This document shows positions 8,657 to 17,689 of a stretch of DNA of 64,000 bases, one piece after another (the first letter of the stretch is position 1; each line of letters begins with the position of its first letter). The position numbers and the translations under genes were made by a program. The stretch is from positions 1,589,501 to 1,653,500 of the forward strand of contig NZ_CP017704.1 of assembly GCF_002243645.1 (NCBI RefSeq), written 5' to 3'. The notes under the pieces were generated by a model that was not told the origin of the DNA, did not search any database, and saw nothing but the letters and a program-made list of their open reading frames with translations. The DNA is from Peribacillus simplex NBRC 15720 = DSM 1321. GTDB lineage: Bacteria > Bacillota > Bacilli > Bacillales > DSM-1321.

Positions 8657-8669
8657 TTGCAAATTACAA
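8657..8669. promoter_or_regulatory. Candidate MarR operator, arsN1-type promoter
   Basis: TTGCAAATTACAA, the exact reverse complement of the 7325-7337 site. On the minus strand it starts three bases after a TATAAT -10 element (8673-8678 region), a repressing position. Confidence 0.65.
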
Positions 8670-8728
8670 ATATTATAGGTTTTTTATACAAAGTAGCTCT
8701 TAACGAATAATAGAGATTGAAACAAGAA

Positions 8729-8756
8729 AACTGCCGAGTGACCGGCAGTTTTTTTC
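8729..8756. terminator. Terminator downstream of spoVR
   Basis: Stem AACTGCCG / CGGCAGTT with a 6-base loop; an A-rich flank and a T8 tract make it usable from both strands. It lies 9 bases past the spoVR stop. Confidence 0.75.
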
Positions 8757-8760
8757 TGCT

Positions 8761-10176
8761 TTATAAATATTTCCGGTGAATACCTTTTCCATCATAGGAA
8801 AACAGGACTTCTTTTCCTTCCATGACTGATTCCATATGAACGGAGCGGCCCCAGAGCTGATGGATATATGGCATGACTTTTTCGAGATATTTCAGATCCA
8901 GTTCAATACCTTCATACCAATGCTTTAGATAAAGTTCCCCATTACGCATGAAGTCCCCATCGTTAACTGTTATATAGGGGAAACCGCCGTTAACCCTCAT
9001 ACTGACGAGTTGATCACGAACCTGTTCCCATGCCTTATCGACGATTTTATAATCCTTGCCCTGCTTTTGGAATAAATACATATCCTCCCGCATGACGAGG
9101 TCTTTCGTCAAATAATTGCGGATAAAGGAAATATCCGATTCGATTTCCCTGACTTCGAACATCTTTTCCCGGCCAGATCCAGGCTTGACGCCCAGCCTTA
9201 TCATTTCTTCGGTTGGATTATCATAGCGTTCTTCAATATCTTCAAGCACTTTCAATCCAAGATAATAAGGGTTGATGCTGGTCCGTGATGGCTGAACGAC
9301 ACCTGCGTTCAGTTTTGCGAATTCAATGGCTTCCCCTGAGGATAAATCCAATTCACGGATTATGCGCTGATGCCAGTAGGATGCCCAGCCTTCATTCATG
9401 ATTTTCGTTTCCAGCTGCGGCCAGAAATACAGCATCTCTTCCCTGATCATCGTCATGATATCCCGTTGCCAATCGGTTAAATCCCTGCTGTACTGTTCAA
9501 TGAAAAGCATTATATCCTTTTCAGGCCTTGGCGGGAATTTTTTTCTTTTTTTAATGTTGGATTCCTTCGGTTTATCCTTATTATCAAGGTTCCATAAATC
9601 ATCGTATTGTGTGGCTGTCGGTTTTATTTCCTCTTCTTCTTCCTCATCTTCCATCGTCCAGGCAAGCTTCGGTCTCATCAGCGACGGATCGATATGTTCT
9701 TCAATCGCTAAAAGTGCATCAAGGAAGGTTTCCACTTCCTTTTTGCCATGCTGGATTTCATATTCACGGATTCTTTCTGCCGTTGCCGACATACTTTCTA
9801 CCATATCTCTCTTAGTATTATTGAAACGTACATTATTCTTAAAGAAATCACAATGCGCCAAAACGTGGGCAACAATCAATTTATTTTGTACAAGTGAATT
9901 GGAGTCCAGCAGAAAAGCGTAACAAGGATCAGAGTTAATGACCAGTTCATAGATCTTACTCAATCCAAAGTCGTACTGCAGCTTCATTTTATGAAATTGC
10001 TTCCCAAAGCTCCAATGAGAAAAACGGGTCGGCATCCCATAGGCACCAAATGTATAAATGATTTCTGAAGGGCATATTTCATAACGCATCGGGTAAAAAT
10101 CCAACCCGAACCCAGTTGCTATTTCCGTAATTTCACTAATGGCATATTCCAGAGCCTTTTGCTCCGCTCCATTCAT
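8761..10176 (-). CDS. spoVR: Stage V sporulation protein R family
   Basis: A 471-residue SpoVR protein, full length for the family (about 468 in B. subtilis). Recognised from the N-terminal [37 protein letters not shown] block, the [12 protein letters not shown] motif and the [12 protein letters not shown] motif, all strongly conserved. In B. subtilis SpoVR is needed for proper spore cortex formation; the molecular activity is unknown. There is an acidic run ([10 protein letters not shown]) near residue 180, a usual variable region. Start ATG 10176 has GGGGGATATCGG upstream. It is a single gene flanked by terminators. Confidence 0.93.
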   Translation of the reverse strand: MNGAEQKALEYAISEITEIATGFGLDFYPMRYEICPSEIIYTFGAYGMPTRFSHWSFGKQFHKMKLQYDFGLSKIYELVINSDPCYAFLLDSNSLVQNKLIVAHVLAHCDFFKNNVRFNNTKRDMVESMSATAERIREYEIQHGKKEVETFLDALLAIEEHIDPSLMRPKLAWTMEDEEEEEEIKPTATQYDDLWNLDNKDKPKESNIKKRKKFPPRPEKDIMLFIEQYSRDLTDWQRDIMTMIREEMLYFWPQLETKIMNEGWASYWHQRIIRELDLSSGEAIEFAKLNAGVVQPSRTSINPYYLGLKVLEDIEERYDNPTEEMIRLGVKPGSGREKMFEVREIESDISFIRNYLTKDLVMREDMYLFQKQGKDYKIVDKAWEQVRDQLVSMRVNGGFPYITVNDGDFMRNGELYLKHWYEGIELDLKYLEKVMPYIHQLWGRSVHMESVMEGKEVLFSYDGKGIHRKYL

Positions 10177-10274
10177 CCGATATCCCCCTTGTCTTCCGCC
10201 TTTAAACTAATGTATGAAAAAAAGGAGGAAAAATGCCGTGATCATGAGTAAAGGTCTTCGATAACAGAAAAAAA

Positions 10275-10300
10275 CACCTCCATGAAGAAGATGTCAGGTG
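10275..10300 (-). terminator. Terminator after the YkvI-like permease
   Basis: On the minus strand CACCTGACAT pairs with ATGGAGGTG and is followed by TTTTTTTCTG. Confidence 0.65.
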
Positions 10301-10346
10301 AATTGATTCATGCATTCTGCACTCAATCTTAATTTTCCCTTTAATA

Positions 10347-11426
10347 TTAAAATTTCGCGAATTCCGTATTCACAGCCTCTTTTTTCGTTTTTGAACGGAT
10401 CCAGGAAATGATGAGCGCTGCAATGATGACAAAACCTAAGTATCCTGTGATTGGGTATACCGTCCCAACCAATTTAATAAAGCCAACGAAACTTGCAAGG
10501 AAAGCGAGGATCCCGACCATAATCACGGATATTTTAAAGCGTTTCGTTTCGGCAGGCACCAACCTGGCGGTGAATGCATACAGCATCCCGACAGCGGTAT
10601 TATAAATCATTCCTAAAAGGATGATTGATAGGATATATCCCAACCATGGAGAAATCTTATTCGCTAAATGAAGGGTAGGCATTCCTGAGCCTTCTATGCC
10701 ATTCAAGTCGGACATCATCCCCAAATTGATCAAGAATAGCAATATCCCCAACCCGATACCTCCTAGAATGCCTCCCATACCGGCCTCTTTCTTATTCTTA
10801 AAGGTCCCTCCCATTACGGCCAGCATGGCAATTCCGGCAGTCATATTATATGAAACATAAAGTAATGAACCCATCATCCAATTTCCGGTTGCAGCCGTTC
10901 CTTTACTTGAAGATGAAATGATTTGATTGAAACTTAGATCGGATGTGAAAAATGAATAACCTGAAATAATGATCATAATAACAAATAAAAACGGTGTGAC
11001 TGCACTAATGATGGACATTATTTTATTTACATTAAGTAAAAGCGTACCAATCGTGAGCACCGTCATGACGATTGCACCAACTATACTTGGAATCCCGAAT
11101 TGTTCTTCAAAAATCGTTCCGGAACCGGCAATCATGATGACTGTAACGCCAAACAAGAAAAATGTGATAATAATATCGACCACCCTGCCTATATAGCGGC
11201 CGCAAATATGATCGATGATGCTTTTATGGGAGCGTGTTTGGAGAGTGCTCCCCAATTGCGTAACTTGCATGCCTAAAAACGCGAATAAAGCCGTCGCCAC
11301 AACAATTCCCAATACACTGTAGATTCCAAAACTCGTGAAGAACTGTAATACTTCTTGTCCTGAAGCGAAACCTGCTCCAATGATGATTCCAATATATGCT
11401 CCTGCAAGATTTATACTGTTTTTCAT
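10347..11426 (-). CDS. YkvI-like membrane transporter
   Basis: A 359-residue integral membrane protein with about ten helices. The N-terminal GAYIGIIIGAGFASGQEVLQFF, with a glycine-broken first helix, is typical of LeuT-fold carriers and matches the YkvI family of Bacillus, which is distantly related to branched-chain amino acid and other amino acid permeases. The substrate is not known. Its place after the racemase operon suggests it imports a D-amino acid or peptide-derived amino acid. Start ATG 11426 with AGGGTGGT seven bases upstream; the GTG at 11438 is part of that site. A strong hairpin separates it from the racemase gene. Confidence 0.75.
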   Translation of the reverse strand: MKNSINLAGAYIGIIIGAGFASGQEVLQFFTSFGIYSVLGIVVATALFAFLGMQVTQLGSTLQTRSHKSIIDHICGRYIGRVVDIIITFFLFGVTVIMIAGSGTIFEEQFGIPSIVGAIVMTVLTIGTLLLNVNKIMSIISAVTPFLFVIMIIISGYSFFTSDLSFNQIISSSSKGTAATGNWMMGSLLYVSYNMTAGIAMLAVMGGTFKNKKEAGMGGILGGIGLGILLFLINLGMMSDLNGIEGSGMPTLHLANKISPWLGYILSIILLGMIYNTAVGMLYAFTARLVPAETKRFKISVIMVGILAFLASFVGFIKLVGTVYPITGYLGFVIIAALIISWIRSKTKKEAVNTEFAKF

Positions 11427-11515
11427 ATCACATACCACCCTAATTATATGATTATTCTGACAATTTAAGTTAAAAGAAATATCTTCCCTTTCATCATTAT
11501 CCTGTTCTTCAATAG

Positions 11516-11561
11516 CCTCCCAGCTTCAAGTTAACGGGCCGATGCCCATGAAGCTGGGAGG
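11516..11561 (-). terminator. Long hairpin between racemase and permease genes
   Basis: Thirteen-base perfect arms CCTCCCAGCTTCA / TGAAGCTGGGAGG, with an inner GGGC/GCCC stem in the loop. It has no clean T tract on the minus strand, so it may end or only reduce transcription into the permease gene, or protect the upstream mRNA. TTCTTCAAT occurs on both sides as a direct repeat. Confidence 0.6.
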
Positions 11562-11589
11562 TTCTTCAATTCCAACTCTTATTTACATA

Positions 11590-12699
11590 TCATTTAGTAT
11601 ATCTTTTACTATAGGAAGTGAATTCATCGACCGCAGCGTAATCGACTTCATAGCCAATGCCTGCCGCCTTTGGAACGGTTATGACCCCATCATTCACTGT
11701 AACCTCTGGTTGGATGATGTCTTTATGCCAATAATTCGCGGATGCTGCTGTATCACCAGGCATCGTGAAGTTATCAAGTGTTGTCAATGCGATATTATGG
11801 GCACGCCCCACACCAGATTCCAACATGCCTCCGCACCAAACCGGTACATTCCTTTCTTTACATAATTCATGAATTTTCATTGCTTCCGTTAAACCGCCAA
11901 CCCTGCCGATCTTAATATTAATGATTTTACAGCTTCCCAATTCAAGGGCTTTTCTTGCATCCTCCACGGAATGTATACTTTCATCCAAGCAAATCGGTGT
12001 TTTGATTTCTGCTTGTAATGTGGCATGATCAACAATATCATCCGATGACAAGGGCTGCTCGATCATCATTAAATCAAATTGATCAAGCTGCTTCAGTAAT
12101 TCGATGTCTTTCAGACGGTAAGCGGAGTTTGCATCTGCCATGATCGGGACATCAGGATATCGATTGCGTACTTCCCTGATTACATCTACATCCCAACCTG
12201 GTTGAATTTTCATTTTGATTCTTTTATACCCATCCTTCAATCCAGCTTCTATCTTCGCCAGTAATTCAGGTACCGTTTTTTGGATGCCGATACTGATCCC
12301 AACATCGATTTTTTCCAGTTCCCCTCCTAAAGCCATACTTAATGGGATATTCTTTTCTTTTGCATATAAATCCCAGATGGCTCCCTCGATAGCCGACTTT
12401 GCCATATTATTTTTACGCATGTGCGAGAACATATCCGATACATCACGAGGATGCTCTATTTCTTTATCCAATACAAGCGGAATCAGAAAATCCTCCAGCA
12501 TGGTCCAATTGGTTTTTATTGTTTCTTCGTTATACCAAGGTGCTGAAAAAGCCACTGATTCAGCCCAACCTGAAAGCCCCTTTCCATTTTTCACTTCCAC
12601 AAGAATGAACTCCTTATCTACAAACGTTCCAAAACTTGTGGTAAAGGGAGCTACCAAATCCATATTTAAATGACGTAAACGCACTTCAGTTATTTTCAT
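11590..12699 (-). CDS. menC: N-succinylamino acid racemase / o-succinylbenzoate synthase family
   Basis: A 369-residue enolase-superfamily enzyme of the MenC/NSAR group. The catalytic KxK is Lys162-Met-Lys164 (RIKMKIQPG), metal ligands are Asp189 (MADAN), Glu214 (IEQP) and Asp239 (CLDE), and the second acid-base lysine is Lys263 (NIKIGRVGG). The family makes o-succinylbenzoate for menaquinone or racemises N-succinylamino acids. The neighbours, a GNAT (17 bp upstream) and an M20 deacylase, reproduce the Geobacillus NSAR cluster that converts D- to L-amino acids, and no men gene is nearby; I therefore favour racemase. RBS GGGGAAGGAATCGGG precedes ATG 12699. Confidence 0.85.
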   Translation of the reverse strand: MKITEVRLRHLNMDLVAPFTTSFGTFVDKEFILVEVKNGKGLSGWAESVAFSAPWYNEETIKTNWTMLEDFLIPLVLDKEIEHPRDVSDMFSHMRKNNMAKSAIEGAIWDLYAKEKNIPLSMALGGELEKIDVGISIGIQKTVPELLAKIEAGLKDGYKRIKMKIQPGWDVDVIREVRNRYPDVPIMADANSAYRLKDIELLKQLDQFDLMMIEQPLSSDDIVDHATLQAEIKTPICLDESIHSVEDARKALELGSCKIINIKIGRVGGLTEAMKIHELCKERNVPVWCGGMLESGVGRAHNIALTTLDNFTMPGDTAASANYWHKDIIQPEVTVNDGVITVPKAAGIGYEVDYAAVDEFTSYSKRYTK

Positions 12700-12716
12700 C
12701 CCGATTCCTTCCCCTC

Positions 12717-13511
12717 TTATTCCTGTTTTTTTAATAAATAGTTTTGAATGTTTTCTCCTTGTTCCCGTTCGATTCCGACTGCAACATATCCTTTGGCAAA
12801 AAGCGTTTTGAATAATTCACCCGTTTTTAACCGCCAATCAATCGCAAGGCGGAGATCACCTTTTTTGATTTTTTGAATATCCGTCGGAATGGGTATGGCG
12901 ATCACCTCGGCATTGGTTTCGAAATGATAATCCTTGATGTAAGGAAGGCCTTGGTCATTCATGCCTGTCGTTACGATGTGTATGGCTTTATCAGAAGGTG
13001 AGGTATCTCCCTTTGCTTCCTGCCGTATATTCCATTCCACCATGAACCGATCAGTGGACAATCCTTCATTGAGGGTATCATTCATATTCCCATAACAATC
13101 TTCCATATATGTAGAGCAAACAGCTTTTAGCTTACCGATATTCAAGTTTGCATTCACACTTTCCAATGGGTCATACGTCCATGTGATCAAGTCGTAGCCT
13201 TTTTTGAGTGCTTCTTCTTTTTGTGCAAGTTTAAGTAACCTGCCGTAGCCATTCTTTTGATGAGCCGGATGGATAGCTAACATATGTGAACAAAGATACA
13301 CCCTTCCGTCCTTGAATCCCGGGAAACTGTATTGAAACCCGACTAACTGGCCATTGATGTAGCCGCCTAAAACAAGCCCGCCGTTCTTGACTGCCGTAAT
13401 CGTCTGATGGGTGGGAACGCAATCCATGCCCCATACAAGGACTTCCAATCGCTGCACTTCTTGTAAATCCTCTAGTGTTGATAGGGATTTAATGATTAAT
13501 TCATCAGTCAT
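12717..13511 (-). CDS. GNAT-type N-acyl(succinyl)transferase
   Basis: A 264-residue protein with a GNAT domain in its first half: [38 protein letters not shown] (acetyl-CoA loop), and a family-specific [19 protein letters not shown]. It belongs to the group of predicted acyltransferases found beside MenC-type racemases, where it succinylates D-amino acids. Start ATG 13511 overlaps the stop of the M20 gene by eight bases (ATGACTGA), implying translational coupling; GAGAGGGGGGCC lies upstream. The substrate is inferred from the cluster. Confidence 0.75.
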   Translation of the reverse strand: MTDELIIKSLSTLEDLQEVQRLEVLVWGMDCVPTHQTITAVKNGGLVLGGYINGQLVGFQYSFPGFKDGRVYLCSHMLAIHPAHQKNGYGRLLKLAQKEEALKKGYDLITWTYDPLESVNANLNIGKLKAVCSTYMEDCYGNMNDTLNEGLSTDRFMVEWNIRQEAKGDTSPSDKAIHIVTTGMNDQGLPYIKDYHFETNAEVIAIPIPTDIQKIKKGDLRLAIDWRLKTGELFKTLFAKGYVAVGIEREQGENIQNYLLKKQE

Positions 13512-14658
13512 GTAAGTGGCCCCCCTCTCCATATTTCTCGAAAGTCAGTATGATGGCTTTGGTCAGGATTTCAATTCCCGATAACAAAGCTTCTTTGTTG
13601 AACGTCATGTTCGGATGATGGAGCCCTGGTGCTAAATCACAGCCCAATCCAAGCATCGTCGCCTTGAGTTCAGGTCTTTTCAACGTATAAAAATGAAAAT
13701 CCTCTCCTCCTGTTGTAACGACAGGGGCTACCAGATTTTCTTCCCCGAGTGTATCGGCTATCGCTTCAGACATTATTTCCTGTGCTTGATCGTTCACGAT
13801 AGCTGCAGCAACATTGGTTCCCGGTTCGAGTTTCACATCGACTCCATGGACAATGGCCAAAGATTCTGCAACCTTTTCCACCTTTTTGGTGAGCTCTTCC
13901 ATCACAGCATTATCCTGTGCCCGTAAATCCAATGAGAAAGTGGCTCTCCCCGGGATGATATTGGAACTTTCCCCGCCAGCAAAAAACTGCGTCATTTTTA
14001 CCGAATAAGGAATGGATGGATTAAGATGGATACCATTTAATAAGGTGATGAATGCTGCTCCTATCTCGATGGCATTTTGCCCTTGATGCGGTCTTGCTCC
14101 ATGTGCATCCGTCCCCGCTATTTCTCCTTTAATGAACTGAGCGGCTCCATGGACAATGGCCGGTGCCGCTTGCCCATCCTTCACTTCCTCAACCGGTCTT
14201 AAGTGCACACCATACAAGAAATCGACATCATCCAAAACTTTTTCTTCAATCATCTTCAAGGCGCCCGTACCTTTTTCTTCAGCAGGTTGAAAAATGAATT
14301 TCAGCTTGCCTCTTGGTCGAAAGTCCATTTCCTTCAATACCAGGAATACTCCAAGTGCCAAGGCCATATGCCCATCGTGTCCACAGGAATGATTGGCCTG
14401 AAACGTCCCATTCACCTCCTGCCAAAGTGCATCGATATCCGATCGTAATCCGACTGTGAAATTCCCTTTCCCGATTTCCCCAATCACCCCTGTACAGTCC
14501 TCGAATGTTTTCACCGTACATTGATTTTCCGTTAAAATATTTGAAATGAAAGCTGTCGTATTCACTTCATTCCAACTCGTTTCAGGATGTGCGTGTAAAT
14601 GATCAAAGATATCGAGTATACGAGGCCTTAATTTTCCGATAGATTGTCTGATATCCAT
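13504..14658 (-). CDS. M20 family aminoacylase/amidohydrolase
   Basis: A 384-residue M20D metallopeptidase. Visible metal-site motifs are HSCGHDGHMA (about 92-101), the bridging glutamate pair QPAEEKGTG, HGARPHQG in the lid domain and TTGGEDFHFY near the C-terminus. Relatives remove N-acyl groups from amino acids. In this operon the probable task is desuccinylation of N-succinyl-L-amino acid after racemisation. Start ATG 14658 is preceded by AAGGGGGAGACAGAA; an upstream in-frame start at 14703 has no site. It is 63 bp downstream of the RpiR gene and overlaps the GNAT gene. Confidence 0.85.
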   Translation of the reverse strand: MDIRQSIGKLRPRILDIFDHLHAHPETSWNEVNTTAFISNILTENQCTVKTFEDCTGVIGEIGKGNFTVGLRSDIDALWQEVNGTFQANHSCGHDGHMALALGVFLVLKEMDFRPRGKLKFIFQPAEEKGTGALKMIEEKVLDDVDFLYGVHLRPVEEVKDGQAAPAIVHGAAQFIKGEIAGTDAHGARPHQGQNAIEIGAAFITLLNGIHLNPSIPYSVKMTQFFAGGESSNIIPGRATFSLDLRAQDNAVMEELTKKVEKVAESLAIVHGVDVKLEPGTNVAAAIVNDQAQEIMSEAIADTLGEENLVAPVVTTGGEDFHFYTLKRPELKATMLGLGCDLAPGLHHPNMTFNKEALLSGIEILTKAIILTFEKYGEGGHLHD

Positions 14659-14721
14659 TTCTGTCTCCCCCTTGTATCCCGGTTTAATCGGCTTGTTCAC
14701 CAAACTGATGGAAGTTTTATC

Positions 14722-15564
14722 TCAAAAGAAATAATCGTCTTGATTGAACGCATCATATATAGCTTTTCTTTCTTTGAAACCCTGTTCGTCTTTAATCGAT
14801 ACACCGGCTACTAAACTATTCAATAAGGAGAATAACACCGGTGCCGTATCGATAGTGGAAGTCCTAGGTGTTGAAATGGGCAATAAAATGTCAGTGTACT
14901 CAGCAATTGGAGCCAGCTCAGAATCCGTGACCCCAATTACAAATGCACCCGCTTTTTTGGCCATTTCCGTGATTTTCACAGTCTCTTTAACATAGCGGTG
15001 AAATGAAATAGCTACAAAAACGGAATTTTCAGTCATTTTATCCAACAGTAAAAAAATATCATCTGTATCAGGCCTATATAAATGGACCTCTTCCCTAACA
15101 AGCCTCAGGGTAAAGGTTAACCAATGTGCTGCCGAAAATGATAACCGATGTCCGGATATCAAAACATTGTCAGCTGCCGCCAATTTATCAACTGTTTTGG
15201 AGAAATCTTCATTTGATAGATTTTTCATTGTCTTTTCTATACTTATAATATCCTGCCCCATCACTTGAGCCATGAAGTTTGGCTGATTCGCGGCTTCAAG
15301 TTTTGAAGAATGATATTCATTCAAACTGCTGCTCTCATATATTAACTGATTGCGTATAAGTTTTTGAAGTTCCGCATATCCACTTAACCCCAATGAATAG
15401 CAAAAGCGGATGATGGTCGTTTCACTTACTCCTATATTTTTTCCGAGATTCTGAGCTGAAGTGACTGCAAATGTATGTGAGTGCACTAACAAGTATTTTG
15501 CTACCTTTTTTTGGCCAGTAGATAAATCAGGGAATACTTCTTTAACTTTTTGCTGTAAATCCAT
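14722..15564 (-). CDS. MurR/RpiR-family transcriptional regulator
   Basis: A 280-residue regulator: N-terminal HTH_6 domain (about 1-77, with AQNLGKNIGVSETTIIRFCYSLGLSGYAELQ as the DNA-binding part) and a C-terminal SIS domain (about 125-255) that usually binds phosphosugars. RpiR proteins next to M20/racemase genes are common and presumably sense another ligand. It heads the operon and likely controls it and itself; a palindrome sits in its promoter at 15617-15634. AGAGGGGATG precedes ATG 15564. Confidence 0.88.
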   Translation of the reverse strand: MDLQQKVKEVFPDLSTGQKKVAKYLLVHSHTFAVTSAQNLGKNIGVSETTIIRFCYSLGLSGYAELQKLIRNQLIYESSSLNEYHSSKLEAANQPNFMAQVMGQDIISIEKTMKNLSNEDFSKTVDKLAAADNVLISGHRLSFSAAHWLTFTLRLVREEVHLYRPDTDDIFLLLDKMTENSVFVAISFHRYVKETVKITEMAKKAGAFVIGVTDSELAPIAEYTDILLPISTPRTSTIDTAPVLFSLLNSLVAGVSIKDEQGFKERKAIYDAFNQDDYFF

Positions 15565-15616
15565 AAAACATCCCCTCTAAAGCAAGATATGAATCCAAAA
15601 CTTTTAATATGACAAT

Positions 15617-15634
15617 ATGAAGTTTTAACTTCAT
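15617..15634. promoter_or_regulatory. Candidate RpiR operator
   Basis: ATGAAGTT-TT-AACTTCAT, a perfect 8-base dyad 52 bp upstream of the RpiR start. The assignment to RpiR is by position. Confidence 0.6.
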
Positions 15635-15727
15635 CAATAATAGAGAGTATTTTATCACGGGACTATTAATAAAACAATAATATTCTGAATTTTTAATATA
15701 AAAAGGAGGCGATGCTTCAATCAGAAA

Positions 15728-15756
15728 AAAACCACGAAGATGAACTTCGTGGTTTT
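15728..15756. terminator. Terminator-like hairpin
   Basis: ACCACGAAG / CTTCGTGGT with A and T flanks on both sides. A near copy stands at 16161-16189, after the radical SAM gene. Confidence 0.6.
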
Positions 15757-15801
15757 AGTTTGGCGACAAAATGGTGTTCGGAGTCCGAATAGTGAGGTGA
15801 A

Positions 15802-15950
15802 GGTCAAAAAAAATTCGTGAACGGTCGAATATAGTGCCTGAGTGGTCAAATACAGTGCGTGAACGGCTGAATAAAGTGTGGTTTAGGTCGATAAACTGCG
15901 TCAACGGCACGGCCCAAGACAGTGCAGCGGGTCGAATACAGTGCTCCGGT
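15802..15950. repeat. Degenerate tandem array with 21-bp period
   Basis: Units resembling GGTCGAATACAGTGCGTGAAC begin at 15802, 15823, 15844, 15865, 15886, about 15906 and 15930. The first five are exactly 21 bases apart although the bases differ, so phase is better kept than sequence. Related arrays lie at 26146-26240 and 34795-34890. Confidence 0.7.
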
Positions 15951-15954
15951 CTTT

Positions 15955-16157
15955 ATGGTTTTTTACTGTATTCCTCATTGGATTGAAGAAATTAGCGACA
16001 CTCCTGCCGAATTACTTGCTAGCCGAGACACCAATGGCGCTTGCGCCGAGGAGGCTTGGCAGACAGGCGGCGGAAAGGGAGCGGATTTCTGAAATCAACT
16101 GAACTTTTAAATAAAAAACTGCAGACAAACTGAGTTTTCATCGAGTTTGCCTACAGT
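15955..16157 (+). repeat. Dispersed repeat, copy A
   Basis: Shares long blocks with the element at 44233-44422 (opposite orientation), for example TTGGATTGAAGAAATT, CTCCTGCCGAAT and GGCGGAAAGGGAGCGGATTT. It ends in a hairpin (16119-16157) pairing CTGCAGACAAACT with AGTTTGCCTACAG, a stem also present in the copies near 44.1 and 56.4 kb. Confidence 0.7.
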
Positions 16158-16160
16158 CTG

Positions 16161-16189
16161 AAACCACGAAGATGGACTCCGTGGTTTTT
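16161..16189. terminator. Terminator of the radical SAM gene
   Basis: AACCACGAAG pairs with CTCCGTGGTT, T and A tracts on the two sides; it lies next to the stop of the minus-strand gene. Confidence 0.65.
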
Positions 16190-16196
16190 CTTAATC

Positions 16197-17078
16197 TTAT
16201 TTTTTATGACGCTTTGCATAGCCACAGCGTTTACATAATTCTTCAACTGCACATCTTCTTGAAAAACCATCGTACATATTTTTCGCCCGTTCACCATTTA
16301 AAATGTCTTCAAGTGATGTTTCGAATATATTTCCCAGCGGTATTTTGCCTTCACTGTCCAAGCAACATGGTACGACTGTACCATCCACCAAGATGCCTAA
16401 CTGATCTCTAAGAGCATAGCAGAAAATATTTTCATCGATAATGTCACGGTCCAATTCCGGCCACTCAAATTTTTCGGCCATGTTTATATATACCCGGTCC
16501 TTCAACTTAATATTATTCTTTTGCTGAAGAGCTTCACTTAAGCGAATGTCCAATGAAAGCTTCTCCTCCAACATGCTAAGAATATCGTCGTTAAGGCCAT
16601 TACTCGCTTTTAATTCATCCGTATCCATATTCCATAAACGAATGGCACAAATCACTTCACTCTTTTCATTTGCTTCATTTATGAAATCGGCAATATTACT
16701 GACATAAGAGTCAAGACTATTGCTCGTATCGTTTGCCTCAAAGCTATGAAGTGAAATATTCACCTGCCGAAGGGCTTTTTTGGAGAGCAGCTTGTCTTTT
16801 ACCTTTTGAATCAAAGTACCGTTCGTTGTAATATTAACCTTCAGGTCATTTTCAGCACTGATATCCAGAAATGTACCCAAATTTTTATTTAAAAATGGTT
16901 CACCCATCAGATGAAAATAAATATGATCGGTGTGTGGTTTGATTTTCTTAATTACATCCGTAAACCCTTCAGGATCCATGAATTTCAGGGTCCTTTGCAA
17001 GCTGGAGCTTGGACAAAAATTACACTTCAAATTACATATATTCGTAATTTCCACATAAACTTTCTTAAACTTTCTCAT
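16197..17078 (-). CDS. Radical SAM/SPASM protein
   Basis: A 293-residue radical SAM enzyme. The cluster motif CNLKCNFC (Cys17, Cys21, Cys24 region) follows EITNI at the N-terminus; HLMGEPFLN and ITTNGTLI are usual inner motifs. The C-terminal SPASM-type domain has GTVVPCCLDSEGKIPLGNI and ends CAVEELCKRCGYA, which would bind an additional Fe-S cluster. SPASM proteins often modify peptides or act as maturases, but no precursor peptide gene is seen here, so substrate is unknown. Weak ribosome site before ATG 17078. Single gene. Confidence 0.85.
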   Translation of the reverse strand: MRKFKKVYVEITNICNLKCNFCPSSSLQRTLKFMDPEGFTDVIKKIKPHTDHIYFHLMGEPFLNKNLGTFLDISAENDLKVNITTNGTLIQKVKDKLLSKKALRQVNISLHSFEANDTSNSLDSYVSNIADFINEANEKSEVICAIRLWNMDTDELKASNGLNDDILSMLEEKLSLDIRLSEALQQKNNIKLKDRVYINMAEKFEWPELDRDIIDENIFCYALRDQLGILVDGTVVPCCLDSEGKIPLGNIFETSLEDILNGERAKNMYDGFSRRCAVEELCKRCGYAKRHKK

Positions 17079-17254
17079 TTTCTAATACCCCTACAATCAA
17101 GCTTATTGTTTCAATCTGATACTAACTATACTGGTTAGCTACTCATAAATGCAATGAAAACTTCATGGCAGCTGCTTTGACAGACATCACTTCCCATTGG
17201 CAACTAATCCGATATCCATCATTTTCTGGAAAACATTTAAATGCAACCAGAAAA

Positions 17255-17279
17255 AACATCTTCTCGAGATGAAGATGTT
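17255..17279 (-). terminator. Terminator after the YhdC-like gene
   Basis: AACATCTTC / GAAGATGTT stem, followed on the minus strand by a T6 tract. Confidence 0.75.
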
Positions 17280-17319
17280 CGGTAAGATGCATACCTTAAA
17301 TTTCCCGTTTGTTCTGATC

Positions 17320-17640
17320 TCACTTTCCTTTTTGCTCTGTGACCTTCAAACTAAGTAATTTTTCATTTTTCAAATCATGTTGTACGGTCACGATGACATG
17401 GAACTCATTTCCTTTATCCTTGATTAAAAAACTGAAATCGTCTTCGACTAGATTTTTCGCTGCAGTTTTTCTGCCTTTATATTCGTAATCGGTAATCTCA
17501 ACTTCAGGATAATCCGCCTGCACTACAGCAATCGCAATCTTTCCGTATTTTTCGTAATCGGGTTTTTGGGCCTGTGCTGAAATCGCCCCTGATTGTATAA
17601 TCAAAAAAATCCCCATTAACATCACGATGACCTTTTTCAA
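17320..17640 (-). CDS. yhdC: Secreted DUF3889 protein (YhdC/YqzG-like)
   Basis: A 106-residue exported protein: signal peptide with cleavage probably after AQA (about 22-24), then a compact domain with YEKYGKIAIAVVQADYPEVEITDYEYKG and FHVIVTVQHD. This is the DUF3889 pattern of Bacillus YqzG and YhdC. The name is chosen because yhdB and azr (yhdA) lie upstream, as in B. subtilis. Function unknown. It starts 50 bp after the M14 peptidase gene on the same strand and may share its transcript. Confidence 0.7.
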   Translation of the reverse strand: MKKVIVMLMGIFLIIQSGAISAQAQKPDYEKYGKIAIAVVQADYPEVEITDYEYKGRKTAAKNLVEDDFSFLIKDKGNEFHVIVTVQHDLKNEKLLSLKVTEQKGK

Positions 17641-17689
17641 ATTGTTTTCCTCCTCATACTTTCCTCTTAGTATTATTATGTAAAATTGT

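Noticed and set aside
15802..15950. CRISPR-like array
   Set aside because: Repeats are degenerate, only about 21 bp apart with no constant repeat and unique spacer, and no cas genes are near.
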